The notes under the pieces are model-generated. The model worked only from the letters and a program-made list of their open reading frames with translations. It searched no databases and was not told the origin of the DNA. The position numbers were made by a program, and so were the translations under genes. Positions 15,046-23,019 of a stretch of DNA of 28,121 nt are shown piece after piece (the first letter of the stretch is position 1; each line of letters begins with the position of its first letter). This DNA comes from Treponema sp. UBA4267 (lineage in GTDB: Bacteria; Spirochaetota; Spirochaetia; Treponematales; Treponemataceae): positions 1 to 28,121 of the forward strand of contig DGWD01000033.1 of the NCBI GenBank assembly GCA_002395155.1, read 5' to 3'.

Positions 15046-15805
15046 TCAATCCTTCCAGATATGCCTTAGTAAAAATCTTATCTGGCAAAGAATCAAAAGT
15101 CAGTTCCGAAATAATCTGAGTTGTCTGTTCACCCTTGTTCAATTCATCTCGCACAGTTGCCTGAGTTGAAACATAACCAGCAGGAACTTTTGCATACTTT
15201 GGAATAAGAATTGTACGCATCAAACGGTCAGAACCAGAAAAATCTTCTTCTTTAAGGACAAGAGGAATATCCTTACGAATGTAATATTTTGACTTTACAT
15301 AAGAAGGTTCCGTTGTTTTTGCAGTCAAAGTGATGATATCAACATCAATTTTACCAAGTGTTCCAGACTGCAAATCTGTAACTTCATAATTATCACGCCA
15401 GCGAGTATCATTCTGTTCTACATCATCAATTTTTACATCAGAATCAGCAAGTGCTTCTTTTAATGAAGTATGAGTAAACTTACGGCTGATTGGATCATAA
15501 GCCCAGATGTTATCACCATCGCGGAGGTATCCCACACCTTTATCAGCTTCAGGGAAAATCTGAACAATTGTCATAAGATCTTTATCAGTACGTTCAAAAA
15601 TCTTGTAGCGGACATGTTCATCAGGTTTTCCAGGCTTTTTAATGATAAGAGAAATTGTCGCAGAATAATCACCATGATAAGCAAGAGCTTTATCTGTAGC
15701 TTCCATAATTTTATAAGCTTTTTCCTGATCTTCTGCAGAAACCTGAGCAAAAAGTGCAGCAGCAGAAATTAAAGCCCCGCACAATATCATCAATAATTTT
15801 TTCAT
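15041..15805 (-). CDS. LolA-like outer membrane lipoprotein-sorting protein
   Basis: The 254-residue product has a signal peptide (MKKLLMILCGALISAAALFAQ) and a periplasmic body matching the LolA-like outer-membrane lipoprotein-sorting family (PF17131): DYSATISLIIKKPGKPDEHVRYKIFER, GVGYLRDGDNIWAYDP, FTHTS, and a C-terminal TFDSLPDKIFTKAYLEGLN. These proteins form an open barrel that carries a lipid or lipoprotein across the periplasm. AAGGAG precedes the start ATG at 15805. It sits between the second permease and the barrel gene, so the likely path is permease to carrier to outer membrane. Its cargo is not deducible from sequence. Confidence 0.88.
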   Translation of the reverse strand: MKKLLMILCGALISAAALFAQVSAEDQEKAYKIMEATDKALAYHGDYSATISLIIKKPGKPDEHVRYKIFERTDKDLMTIVQIFPEADKGVGYLRDGDNIWAYDPISRKFTHTSLKEALADSDVKIDDVEQNDTRWRDNYEVTDLQSGTLGKIDVDIITLTAKTTEPSYVKSKYYIRKDIPLVLKEEDFSGSDRLMRTILIPKYAKVPAGYVSTQATVRDELNKGEQTTQIISELTFDSLPDKIFTKAYLEGLN

Positions 15806-15824
15806 AAATAATAACTCCTTGCGT

Positions 15825-17180
15825 TTATTTTACGGTTCTAAGAGCTTCTGCAGGACTCATTCTGGCTGCCTGTTTAGCACTTCCTCGAACAGCAAATGTA
15901 GTTAATATGATTAAAATTAAATACTGTATAACAATCGAAGCAAATGAAAGCTTGAAAGTAAAATGTCCCTTCTGCAAGAAGAAAGATAAAGCCTCATTTG
16001 TAATTGGAATAAGATGAATGATTACCATCAGAAGGCCTGCAATAACAAGACCTGCAAAAGCACCTATCATACAAAGAATTACAGCTTCATTTGTAAAGAT
16101 TTTTCTTGTATCTTTTCCAGACATTCCCAAAGCTCTCATAGTTCCAATTTCACGAATTCGTTCATACAAAACCATACGGTAAGTATTAGAAACTCCAACC
16201 ATAACAATCAAAAGAATGACTATCAAAATTACAGTAGTAATTATATGCACAATGTTCAAAACAGTCTTAATCTGAGGAATTTCATCATAAAGGGTTTCAA
16301 CACCATATTTTACACCCTTCCATTCATTCTCCGGCTTGCGAACATCAATCTGCTTTTCAATACCCTTTCCAATATTTGTAGGATTGGTCTTCATTGCTTC
16401 CAGACGACTTGTTACATTAATTTCAGGATTACTTTCATGATCCTTTCTGATTCTTGCTTCAATCAAATTAGCAGCCTGAGTCTGTTTATTCTTATCCTTC
16501 AGATAGATTGAGAACATAGAATAGCCGCCTTCTGGCATCTGGCAAATTTCGTTTACATCATCAATACTTGCATAAGCCTGAATTGTATTTACAAAACTGT
16601 TTGATTTCAAAATACCAGTTACAGTTAAATCTGCAAAAGTATTCTGACCATAAACGGTCGTTGTAGAATAAATTACAACATCACCCACCTGAAGATTCAT
16701 TGAATCAGCAGTTTTATCACTGATGATAAGCCCGTTTTTCTTGGAAAGATCAACGCCACCACTTACAAACTGAAGCGATTCATTCAGCTGTTTTTCAGTC
16801 AAATCTCGTCCATACAACTGAATTGCAGATTTATTTCCACCAAAAATGAGCATTCCGTTGGACATTGTAAAACAAGAGTAATACTCATAATTGATTTTAC
16901 AGTCATCCACCACATTTTTGATGTAATCTCTATCGCGAACAATATTTACAATTTTTGCTTTTCCACCCTCTTCTTCTGGAGGAAGCCATTCAAGCCCCTG
17001 GGCAATAACATTTCCACCAACCAGCTGTGTAATCTGATGTTCAAGATTACTAACCATTCCAGTTGTAAGTCCGTCAATCACAGTTACTACAAAAAATCCA
17101 AAGGCAATTGCAATAGCAAGGATGGCGTTACGTCTTTTATTACGTGTAAGATTTCTTAATGCTAATGATACAGTTTTCAT
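15825..17180 (-). CDS. ABC transporter permease, FtsX/MacB type (second of pair)
   Basis: The 451-residue product has the layout of the FtsX/MacB/LolE superfamily: a first membrane helix (about residues 18-40), a large periplasmic domain to about 310, then three membrane helices. The last three lie near IVHIITTVILIVILLIVMVG, ILCMIGAFAGLVIAGLLMVI and ASIVIQYLILIILTTFAV. The cytoplasmic coupling motif ERIREIGTMRALGMSGKDTRKIF is clear, as is the C-terminal RMSPAEALRTVK. It follows the first permease by 9 bases. Such pairs extract lipoproteins or other hydrophobic cargo from the outer face of the inner membrane. Confidence 0.9.
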   Translation of the reverse strand: MKTVSLALRNLTRNKRRNAILAIAIAFGFFVVTVIDGLTTGMVSNLEHQITQLVGGNVIAQGLEWLPPEEEGGKAKIVNIVRDRDYIKNVVDDCKINYEYYSCFTMSNGMLIFGGNKSAIQLYGRDLTEKQLNESLQFVSGGVDLSKKNGLIISDKTADSMNLQVGDVVIYSTTTVYGQNTFADLTVTGILKSNSFVNTIQAYASIDDVNEICQMPEGGYSMFSIYLKDKNKQTQAANLIEARIRKDHESNPEINVTSRLEAMKTNPTNIGKGIEKQIDVRKPENEWKGVKYGVETLYDEIPQIKTVLNIVHIITTVILIVILLIVMVGVSNTYRMVLYERIREIGTMRALGMSGKDTRKIFTNEAVILCMIGAFAGLVIAGLLMVIIHLIPITNEALSFFLQKGHFTFKLSFASIVIQYLILIILTTFAVRGSAKQAARMSPAEALRTVK

Positions 17181-17189
17181 AAATCCCTC

Positions 17190-18710
17190 CTATTCCTTAC
17201 TCAAAGCCTTGAGAGGTGTAATTCTAAGTGCAGATTTAACCGGATACATATTACTAATTACACTTCCCGCAATTGCAATAACTATAGTTGTAATGATGAT
17301 TGAGGCAGTAGGACTAAAGTGAAGCAATCCTCCTCCCAAAATCATTTTTGCAATTTCATTTGTAATAACAATATTGCAGGCGTTGAAAATAGCCATACAG
17401 ATAAAGGCAAGAATAATTCCTGCTAAAGAAGAAATAGAAGTCAAAATAACTGCTTCAGAATAGAACAATCTCTTAACAAATTTCTTTTCGGCACCAATAG
17501 CACGCATTGTTCCAATCTCGCTGGTTCTTTCAATAACAGAAACAACCATGGTATTCATAATGATAATAAATACAACAATAGCAAGGATGATAATGAGCAG
17601 ATTAAAGATAAAGCCAATTCCTTCCACCGTACCCGAATAAGAATAAGCAGCAAGTTTCCAGTCCATAGCACGAACGTTAAGCCCTTCTTCAGCAAACCGT
17701 TTATTCAGTTCGCGAACAAGTTTCTTATCAAGATATGGATTATCTAGTTTTGCCAGACAGAACTGCCAGGCACCATCATCAGTCTTGTTTAATTCATCTC
17801 TAAGACTTGTATCACCAAGAATATTGTCAAAATCTTCAGACGAACCAAGAACCGAAGTATCTTCTTCAATTGCACCAAATAAATCGTCATCAGCAAATAA
17901 ATCATCTTCCGACATATCTGCAATAGAAAGGTCTACAGAATCAGGCAATACCTGATCAAAAGAACTGGCATAAGTAAGTTCTGCAAAAGAACGGGCAAGA
18001 ACAGGTTCACAATAAATACTCTGGAACATAGCGGAATATTCGTTAGCAGGCTTAAAAATACCTACTACCTTACCTTCACGAATTACGCCCCCCATAGATG
18101 CCAGGAGGACTGTATCTCCAACCTTCAAAGTTTCCTTATAAGTTTTTTCAAAACCCGCCATTACACGAGTATCAACAATTATTTCGTTTGAACCTGGAGC
18201 TGGGAAAGTTCCTTCTACCATCTTCAAATCTGGAAACATATCCCAGAAAGTTCCGTCTTCCCCTGCAAATAACATCGAAATTGGAATATCCATCAAACCA
18301 AGATCATCATTATCCATGAATGCCGATAAATCAATTTCTGTACCTTTTGCAAGAATAACCTGGGCAGAAATAAGTTTAGAAGTCTTTTTCACACCCTTTG
18401 TTTCTTTCAAAATATTTTCGACTTTTTCCAGTTCATTAATTGCTGGAATCTGAGGAATCTCCCCAGTAAAGTTTGTCGAATTTACACCAAAAACATCTAT
18501 TGTTGTTCCTTTTGCAGGAATTGTAGAAATCGCAATATCTCCAGTTACATTTGCTCTAAAATCCTTCTCCAAACCTCTGTTTATTGATTCAAGAAAAGAA
18601 TTTCCCATTATTACAATTGCAACACCAAACAAGATGAACATTGAAATAATGATAGTTTTAGATTTATGTTCCTTGAGATTACGAAGAGCAAGTTTAATTA
18701 TCTCTTTCAC
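17190..18710 (-). CDS. ABC transporter permease, FtsX/MacB type, with acidic DDLF insert
   Basis: The 506-residue product has the same four-helix layout: a first helix (TIIISMFILFGVAIVIMG), a long periplasmic domain to about residue 350, and three C-terminal helices, with coupling motif ERTSEIGTMRAIGAEKKFVKRLF and ending RITPLKALSKE. It is about 50 residues longer than its partner. Part of the extra length is an acidic insert near residues 262-295 (EDDLFADDDLFG, then SSEDFDNILGD) resembling the repeats at the N-terminus of the barrel protein in the same operon. It starts 11 bases after the ATPase gene ends. It should form a heterodimer with the second permease. Confidence 0.9.
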   Translation of the reverse strand: MKEIIKLALRNLKEHKSKTIIISMFILFGVAIVIMGNSFLESINRGLEKDFRANVTGDIAISTIPAKGTTIDVFGVNSTNFTGEIPQIPAINELEKVENILKETKGVKKTSKLISAQVILAKGTEIDLSAFMDNDDLGLMDIPISMLFAGEDGTFWDMFPDLKMVEGTFPAPGSNEIIVDTRVMAGFEKTYKETLKVGDTVLLASMGGVIREGKVVGIFKPANEYSAMFQSIYCEPVLARSFAELTYASSFDQVLPDSVDLSIADMSEDDLFADDDLFGAIEEDTSVLGSSEDFDNILGDTSLRDELNKTDDGAWQFCLAKLDNPYLDKKLVRELNKRFAEEGLNVRAMDWKLAAYSYSGTVEGIGFIFNLLIIILAIVVFIIIMNTMVVSVIERTSEIGTMRAIGAEKKFVKRLFYSEAVILTSISSLAGIILAFICMAIFNACNIVITNEIAKMILGGGLLHFSPTASIIITTIVIAIAGSVISNMYPVKSALRITPLKALSKE

Positions 18711-18721
18711 GGTAACTCTCC

Positions 18722-19561
18722 CTAAATTTTGTAAACATCAGAGCCTTCTTTGTGCTCATCATTTGTAATCTGACCATCAAGAATATGAACAACATGATCA
18801 CACATATCAACAATACGAGAATCATGTGTAGAGAAAATAAATGTTGTCTGCAAGTCAGGATCTTTATTAAGAGACTTCATCAATTTCAAAATCTGTTCAG
18901 AATTCTTAGAGTCAAGATTAGCTGTTGGTTCATCTGCCAGAATAACAGGAGCTTTTGTAACCAGTGCACGTGCAATTGCAACACGCTGACGCTGACCACC
19001 AGAAAGTTCTGTAGCCTTATGAGTTTTCCAGTCAGTAAGTCCAACTTTTTCAATAAGATAATTAATCCATTCTTCTTTCTGAGCTTTTGTAAAATCATCT
19101 ACCGGCGACTTTGAACCAGGATCTTTAGACTCAAGTAAAAGAGGGAATTCTATATTTTCATATACATTTAAAACAGGAATCAGGTTGAATGTCTGGAAAA
19201 TAAATCCAAGATGAGAACGTCTAAGACCTGTAATTCTTTTATCAAGTTTAGTAGGAATTGATTTACGGATTTTTTTCTTTTTATTATCTCCAGAAGAAAC
19301 CCAGCGTGTATTAAGAACTTCTGCATCTTCTAAATCTACACCATCATAAACGTCTGTTCCACCAATGACGATTGAACCTGCACTTGGAAGATCAATCAAT
19401 CCAATCATATTCAAAATTGTTGATTTTCCAGATCCAGAAGGACCTGAAATTGCAGCAAATTCACCTTTCTCAATATCAAATGATACACCTTTTACCGCTT
19501 CAATTCTTTCTTTTCCAAGTGGATAAGACTTGAAGACATTTTTTAAGCTCACTACAGACAT
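18722..19561 (-). CDS. ABC transporter ATPase, LolD/MacB type
   Basis: The 279-residue product has Walker A GPSGSGKST (40-48), Q-loop FIFQTFNLIP, signature LSGGQRQRVAIARAL, Walker B VILADEPTANLD and switch His in STHD. It belongs to the LolD/MacB branch that powers extraction from the membrane rather than transport through it. LolD is normally near 230 residues; the extra length is mainly a basic insert between Walker A and the Q-loop (about residues 75-115, including KKKKIRKSIPTKLDKR). GGAG lies 7 bases before the ATG. It is the first gene of the five-gene exporter operon. Confidence 0.93.
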   Translation of the reverse strand: MSVVSLKNVFKSYPLGKERIEAVKGVSFDIEKGEFAAISGPSGSGKSTILNMIGLIDLPSAGSIVIGGTDVYDGVDLEDAEVLNTRWVSSGDNKKKKIRKSIPTKLDKRITGLRRSHLGFIFQTFNLIPVLNVYENIEFPLLLESKDPGSKSPVDDFTKAQKEEWINYLIEKVGLTDWKTHKATELSGGQRQRVAIARALVTKAPVILADEPTANLDSKNSEQILKLMKSLNKDPDLQTTFIFSTHDSRIVDMCDHVVHILDGQITNDEHKEGSDVYKI

Positions 19562-19731
19562 AGTTTTCTCCGTATTTATAACAAATTATTTTTTCAACAT
19601 TCTTTAATAAACTTAAAATAACAAAAAACCATTACAATTAAAAGAAAAAAAAATTATATTTTCCCATTTTTTATCATTTTTCTTCCTATTAAAGTAGTCA
19701 TAGCAATCTATTAATAAATTCCAAACTTATT

Positions 19732-19743
19732 TATAATACAAAT
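19732..19743 (+). promoter_or_regulatory. Candidate -10 box abutting murB
   Basis: TATAAT (19732-19737) ends 6 bases before the murB ATG (19744), with no Shine-Dalgarno between. The best -35 at 17 bases is only TATTAA, so the promoter is uncertain. If real, the transcript would be leaderless. The rest of the 182-base divergent region with the exporter operon is A/T-rich with no other clear signal. Confidence 0.4.
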
Positions 19744-20724
19744 ATGATTAATGATTTTCTTCTTCACAGTTTTGATATAGCAAAAATTTCGTATAAAAAA
19801 GATTTTCCTTTGGCTCCAAAATCAACATTTAAAGTTGGGTCTACTGCCGATTTATTTATTGCCCCAATTAGTCAGGAACAACTCATTTCAGTCGTAAGTG
19901 CCTGTATTGCTGCTGAAGAAAAGTTTTTTATTCTTGGCGGAGGCTCAAATATAGTTTTTCCCGACCAACCCTACCACGGCATTATTATTTCAACAGAAAA
20001 TTTAAATAATATATTAATGACTGATGATGAAAGGCCACAAAACTTAGAAGAAAACCAGATTCTAGTTTCCTGCCAGGCTGGAACACCAATGTCCAGTCTC
20101 GTCAATTTTTGTACCAAACATAATCTTTCTGGAATAGAAGAATTTGCAGGACTCCCTGGAACTGTCGGCGGAGCACTTTATATGAATGCCCGTTGTTTTG
20201 AAAAATCAATTAGTCAATTAGTTTACGATACATCATTTTTTACTGTACAACCCAAAAAAAGAGCAACCATAATCTGCCAGCCTTTCCAGGAATCTGAATG
20301 GGATTACAAAAAATCACCTTTTCAAACTAATAATAATGATGAAGCAAAAAAAATAATCTGTTCAGCCACATTTGTTCTAGAGCAAAAAGATGATAAAGAA
20401 CATGCCTCTATCGAAGCTAAATGCAAACACTTTATAAATGAAAGAATCGAAAAAGGTCATTTTAAATTTCCAAGTGCAGGCTCAGTTTTCAAAAATAACC
20501 ACAATTTTGGTAAACCAAGCGGAGTTCTTATCGACCAGGCAGGATTGAAAGGTGTAAAAATAGGCGGTGCACAGATTGCTCCATTCCACGGTAACTTTAT
20601 TATTAATGTTGACCACGCAAAATCCGATGATATAAAAGAGTTAGTAGAACTTACAAAAAGAACTATAAAGGAAAAGTTTGGTTTTGATCTTGAAAATGAA
20701 ATAATTTTCCTGACAAATCAATAA
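19744..20724 (+). CDS. murB: UDP-N-acetylenolpyruvoylglucosamine reductase
   Basis: The 326-residue product reduces UDP-GlcNAc-enolpyruvate to UDP-MurNAc with NADPH and FAD, the second committed step of peptidoglycan synthesis in the cytoplasm. Seen: KVGSTADLFIAP, the FAD-binding FFILGGGSNIVFPD, GIEEFAGLPGTVGGALYMNA, the catalytic Ser247 in FPSAGSVFKN, GVLIDQAGLKGVKIGGAQIAPFH (described by its key stretch), and Glu319 in ENEI as the likely catalytic acid. The usual MNAGAYG stretch reads MNARCFE here, which is atypical but falls in a loop. It shows no ribosome site and seems to start a transcription unit. Confidence 0.93.
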   Translation: MINDFLLHSFDIAKISYKKDFPLAPKSTFKVGSTADLFIAPISQEQLISVVSACIAAEEKFFILGGGSNIVFPDQPYHGIIISTENLNNILMTDDERPQNLEENQILVSCQAGTPMSSLVNFCTKHNLSGIEEFAGLPGTVGGALYMNARCFEKSISQLVYDTSFFTVQPKKRATIICQPFQESEWDYKKSPFQTNNNDEAKKIICSATFVLEQKDDKEHASIEAKCKHFINERIEKGHFKFPSAGSVFKNNHNFGKPSGVLIDQAGLKGVKIGGAQIAPFHGNFIINVDHAKSDDIKELVELTKRTIKEKFGFDLENEIIFLTNQ

Positions 20725-20745
20725 AATCATCCTTTCTTCTATTAA

Positions 20746-20774
20746 TTGACAAAAGAAACATGTAAAACTATACT
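20746..20774 (+). promoter_or_regulatory. Strong sigma70-type promoter of the cyclic-nucleotide-binding gene
   Basis: Consensus TTGACA (20746-20751), 17-base spacer, TATACT (20769-20774). Predicted start near 20781, leaving a leader of about 29 bases that holds AAGGAG (20798-20803). Confidence 0.82.
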
Positions 20775-20809
20775 TAAAAATTGGTATAAATTTGCACAAG
20801 GAGTAGAGT

Positions 20810-21997
20810 GTGCTACAATTACAAATAGTTAATTTCCGTAAAGGAACTTACCTTGTAGTAGAAGGCAAAGCTGATACGGATCATTTTTACATCATTCAAA
20901 AAGGTTCTGTTCAATGTATAAAAGCCACTGGTTCAGGAATTGCTCCTGTTTTATACGGACCAGGCGACTTCGTTGGTGTAGTACCTTGTATGTCTGGACA
21001 CCTTCAAATTGAAACTGCAATTGCTGTTACAGATGTAATGGCCATTTCAGTAAAAAAAGACCAATATCCAGAACTTATCAAAAACAATACTCCTGTTGCT
21101 CTTAAAATCATTAAAACATTTGCAAACCGCATGCGTGTAATGAATGAAATGCTTACCAAAGCGACTTTAAATTCTGTAACAAAGGAAACCTACGAACAAA
21201 TCTTTAATGTAGCTAGTTTTTACGAAAAAACTGCCCGTAGCGACATTGCAATTTATGCTTATTATCAATACTTAAAAACAAAACCAACTGGCCCAAATGC
21301 CGATATTGCTAAACAAAAATTTATTGCTCTCAAACCAAAAACACATGCAGTATATTTTGAACCAACCGAAGATATGAGCCGTTCATATCCAAAAGACACT
21401 ATGATTTTCTCTGAATCACAGTCTGGTGCCGATATGTTCATCATTCAAAAGGGAGAAGTTACAATTTCCAAAGTTGTAAATGGAAACGAAGTAATTCTTT
21501 GTGTACTCAAAAAAGGCGATATGTTTGGAGAAATGGCTTTACTGGAAAACAAACCTAGATCAGCAAATGCAATTGCCCATAGTGATTGTGTAGTAATGGT
21601 TATTAACCGCTCTAACTTCAATCAAATGGTTTCTACACAGCCTCAGCTGGTTTCAAAACTAACTACAACACTTGCCGAAAGACTTTGGTCAATGTACCGC
21701 CAACTTGATAATGCAAACCTTAGAGACCCACTTGCAAAAATGATTGATATGCTTTCTCTTCAAATTGAAAAGCAGAAGATTTCAATTGGAACAACAAAAC
21801 AGTCTATGCAGACTGAATTAACTCCAAAGGACCTTGCAAATATGTGTGCTTTACCAAATCAATATCAGGCAAAAGCCATTTATGAACTTGAACAATCTTC
21901 AAATATTAATATTGTAGGCGGAAAAATCTTTATTAAAGATTTACTTGAATTAACAAAACAAGCTGCTTTTTACAGAAAACAGAATAATATTAGTTAG
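20810..21997 (+). CDS. Protein with two cyclic-nucleotide-binding domains (Crp-like regulator candidate)
   Basis: Start GTG 20810, 6 bases after AAGGAG. The 395-residue product has a first cNMP-type beta-roll at about residues 8-110, a helical TPR-like linker (about 120-175, VASFYEKTARSDIAIYAYYQYL), a second beta-roll at about 185-290, and a C-terminal helical region (LTPKDLANMCALP) that may be a divergent winged helix. The second roll keeps the phosphate-binding signature FGEMALLENKPRSANA with its Glu and Arg; the first has FVGVVPCMSG and lacks both, so only the second is likely to bind cAMP or cGMP. DNA binding is possible but not shown by a clear helix-turn-helix. Two genes follow closely and may be co-transcribed. 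Confidence 0.85.
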   Translation: MLQLQIVNFRKGTYLVVEGKADTDHFYIIQKGSVQCIKATGSGIAPVLYGPGDFVGVVPCMSGHLQIETAIAVTDVMAISVKKDQYPELIKNNTPVALKIIKTFANRMRVMNEMLTKATLNSVTKETYEQIFNVASFYEKTARSDIAIYAYYQYLKTKPTGPNADIAKQKFIALKPKTHAVYFEPTEDMSRSYPKDTMIFSESQSGADMFIIQKGEVTISKVVNGNEVILCVLKKGDMFGEMALLENKPRSANAIAHSDCVVMVINRSNFNQMVSTQPQLVSKLTTTLAERLWSMYRQLDNANLRDPLAKMIDMLSLQIEKQKISIGTTKQSMQTELTPKDLANMCALPNQYQAKAIYELEQSSNINIVGGKIFIKDLLELTKQAAFYRKQNNIS

Positions 21998-22018
21998 TTT
22001 TCTTCCGATATTTAAAGT

Positions 22019-22567
22019 ATGTTTATATCAAAGAAGAAATTTATTAACTTTCTCTTAATTTTTGCAACAATTTTTGTTTTAAATGCCGAAGAAATACCTA
22101 CAGGTTATAGAGATATTAACCTGGGAATGTCTCTTGATGAAACAAAAGATGCCCTACTTAAAGATTCTGCTTTTGGCTACCATGGAGACCGTGATGTTTC
22201 CCTAATTCCTGGCACAAGCAAAATCTTAATAGAAACTGATGCTGAATATGGCCACGGTTCCGATTTTTTAAGACAATGCTACTTCCAGTTTTATGACGAC
22301 AGTCTTTTCATTATTACAATTAATATTAATCCCGAAAAGATGGATTATTACTCCATCTTTTCAAAACTTTGTCAAAAATACGGCGAACCAAATAGTCTTG
22401 ATCCCAAAAGTGCAAAATGGGAAAATGATAATTATTCTATGAGTCTTGAAAAACCTCTTACCCTTAAATATATAGATAAAGAAACATTCAAGATGACCCA
22501 AAATTACAATAACATAAAAGCATCTCCTACCGAAATCACAAGAGATATGTTTCTGGATGAATTATGA
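22019..22567 (+). CDS. Hypothetical secreted protein
   Basis: The 182-residue product starts with a signal peptide (KKKFINFLLIFATIFVLNAEE, cleavage likely after NA). The mature part opens with YRDINLGMSLDETKDALLKD, a pattern often seen in small periplasmic alpha/beta domains, followed by beta strands (YFQFYDDSLFIITINI) and a short helix-strand repeat. No named family is recognised. It begins 21 bases after the cNMP gene ends, has only a weak ribosome site (TAAAG), and overlaps the DUF192 gene by 4 bases (ATGA), so the two are translationally coupled. Confidence 0.82.
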   Translation: MFISKKKFINFLLIFATIFVLNAEEIPTGYRDINLGMSLDETKDALLKDSAFGYHGDRDVSLIPGTSKILIETDAEYGHGSDFLRQCYFQFYDDSLFIITININPEKMDYYSIFSKLCQKYGEPNSLDPKSAKWENDNYSMSLEKPLTLKYIDKETFKMTQNYNNIKASPTEITRDMFLDEL

Positions 22568-23019
22568 TAAAGAAATCTTTTTACCTTATAATCATTTGTT
22601 TTTTATCTTTATGTTTACTCTCGTGTAAAAGCCACACAAAACTTCCTGTAAAAAATATTACAATTTCAAAAGCTGATGGAAGTCAATTATCTGTTAAGGC
22701 CGAAATTGCAGAAAAACCAGAAGAAAGAAATTTTGGCTTTATGGAAAGAAAAACCATTCCTGACGGAACTGGAATGCTTTTTATTTTTGAAAAAGACCAA
22801 ATCCTATCATTTTGGATGAAGAATACGCCACATCCTTTATCAATTGCTTACATAGATTCTAAAGGAAAAATCCGTGATATTTTTGACATGACTCCTTATA
22901 GCCTAGCATCTGTTGTCAGTACAGTTTCAGTTAGATATGCGCTTGAAGTTCCACAAGGCTGGTTTGATAAAGTAGGCATAAAAAAAGGAGACATAGTCTC
23001 CCTTGATTTTCTTAATTAA
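22564..23019 (+). CDS. DUF192 family lipoprotein
   Basis: The 151-residue product has a lipoprotein signal ending in LLSC (Cys21) and a DUF192 domain (PF02643): AEIAEKPEERNFGFMERKTI, GTGMLFIFEKDQILSFWMKN, SIAYIDSKGKIRDI, RYALEVPQGWFDKVGIKKGD. The domain is a small beta barrel of unknown biochemical role, found in many envelope proteins. Its stop (TAA 23017-23019) overlaps that of the convergent TPR gene, and its last codons contain a terminator for that gene (see 22980-23001). A weak hairpin with a T-run at 23005-23029 might end this transcript. Confidence 0.93.
   Translation: MIKKSFYLIIICFLSLCLLSCKSHTKLPVKNITISKADGSQLSVKAEIAEKPEERNFGFMERKTIPDGTGMLFIFEKDQILSFWMKNTPHPLSIAYIDSKGKIRDIFDMTPYSLASVVSTVSVRYALEVPQGWFDKVGIKKGDIVSLDFLN
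22980..23001 (-). terminator. Terminator of the PilZ-TPR operon, inside the DUF192 coding sequence
   Basis: On the minus strand GGAGAC, loop TAT, GTCTCC is followed by at least six T bases (complement of 22981-22986). It lies 15 bases beyond the TPR stop, within the last codons of the convergent gene. Confidence 0.78.
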
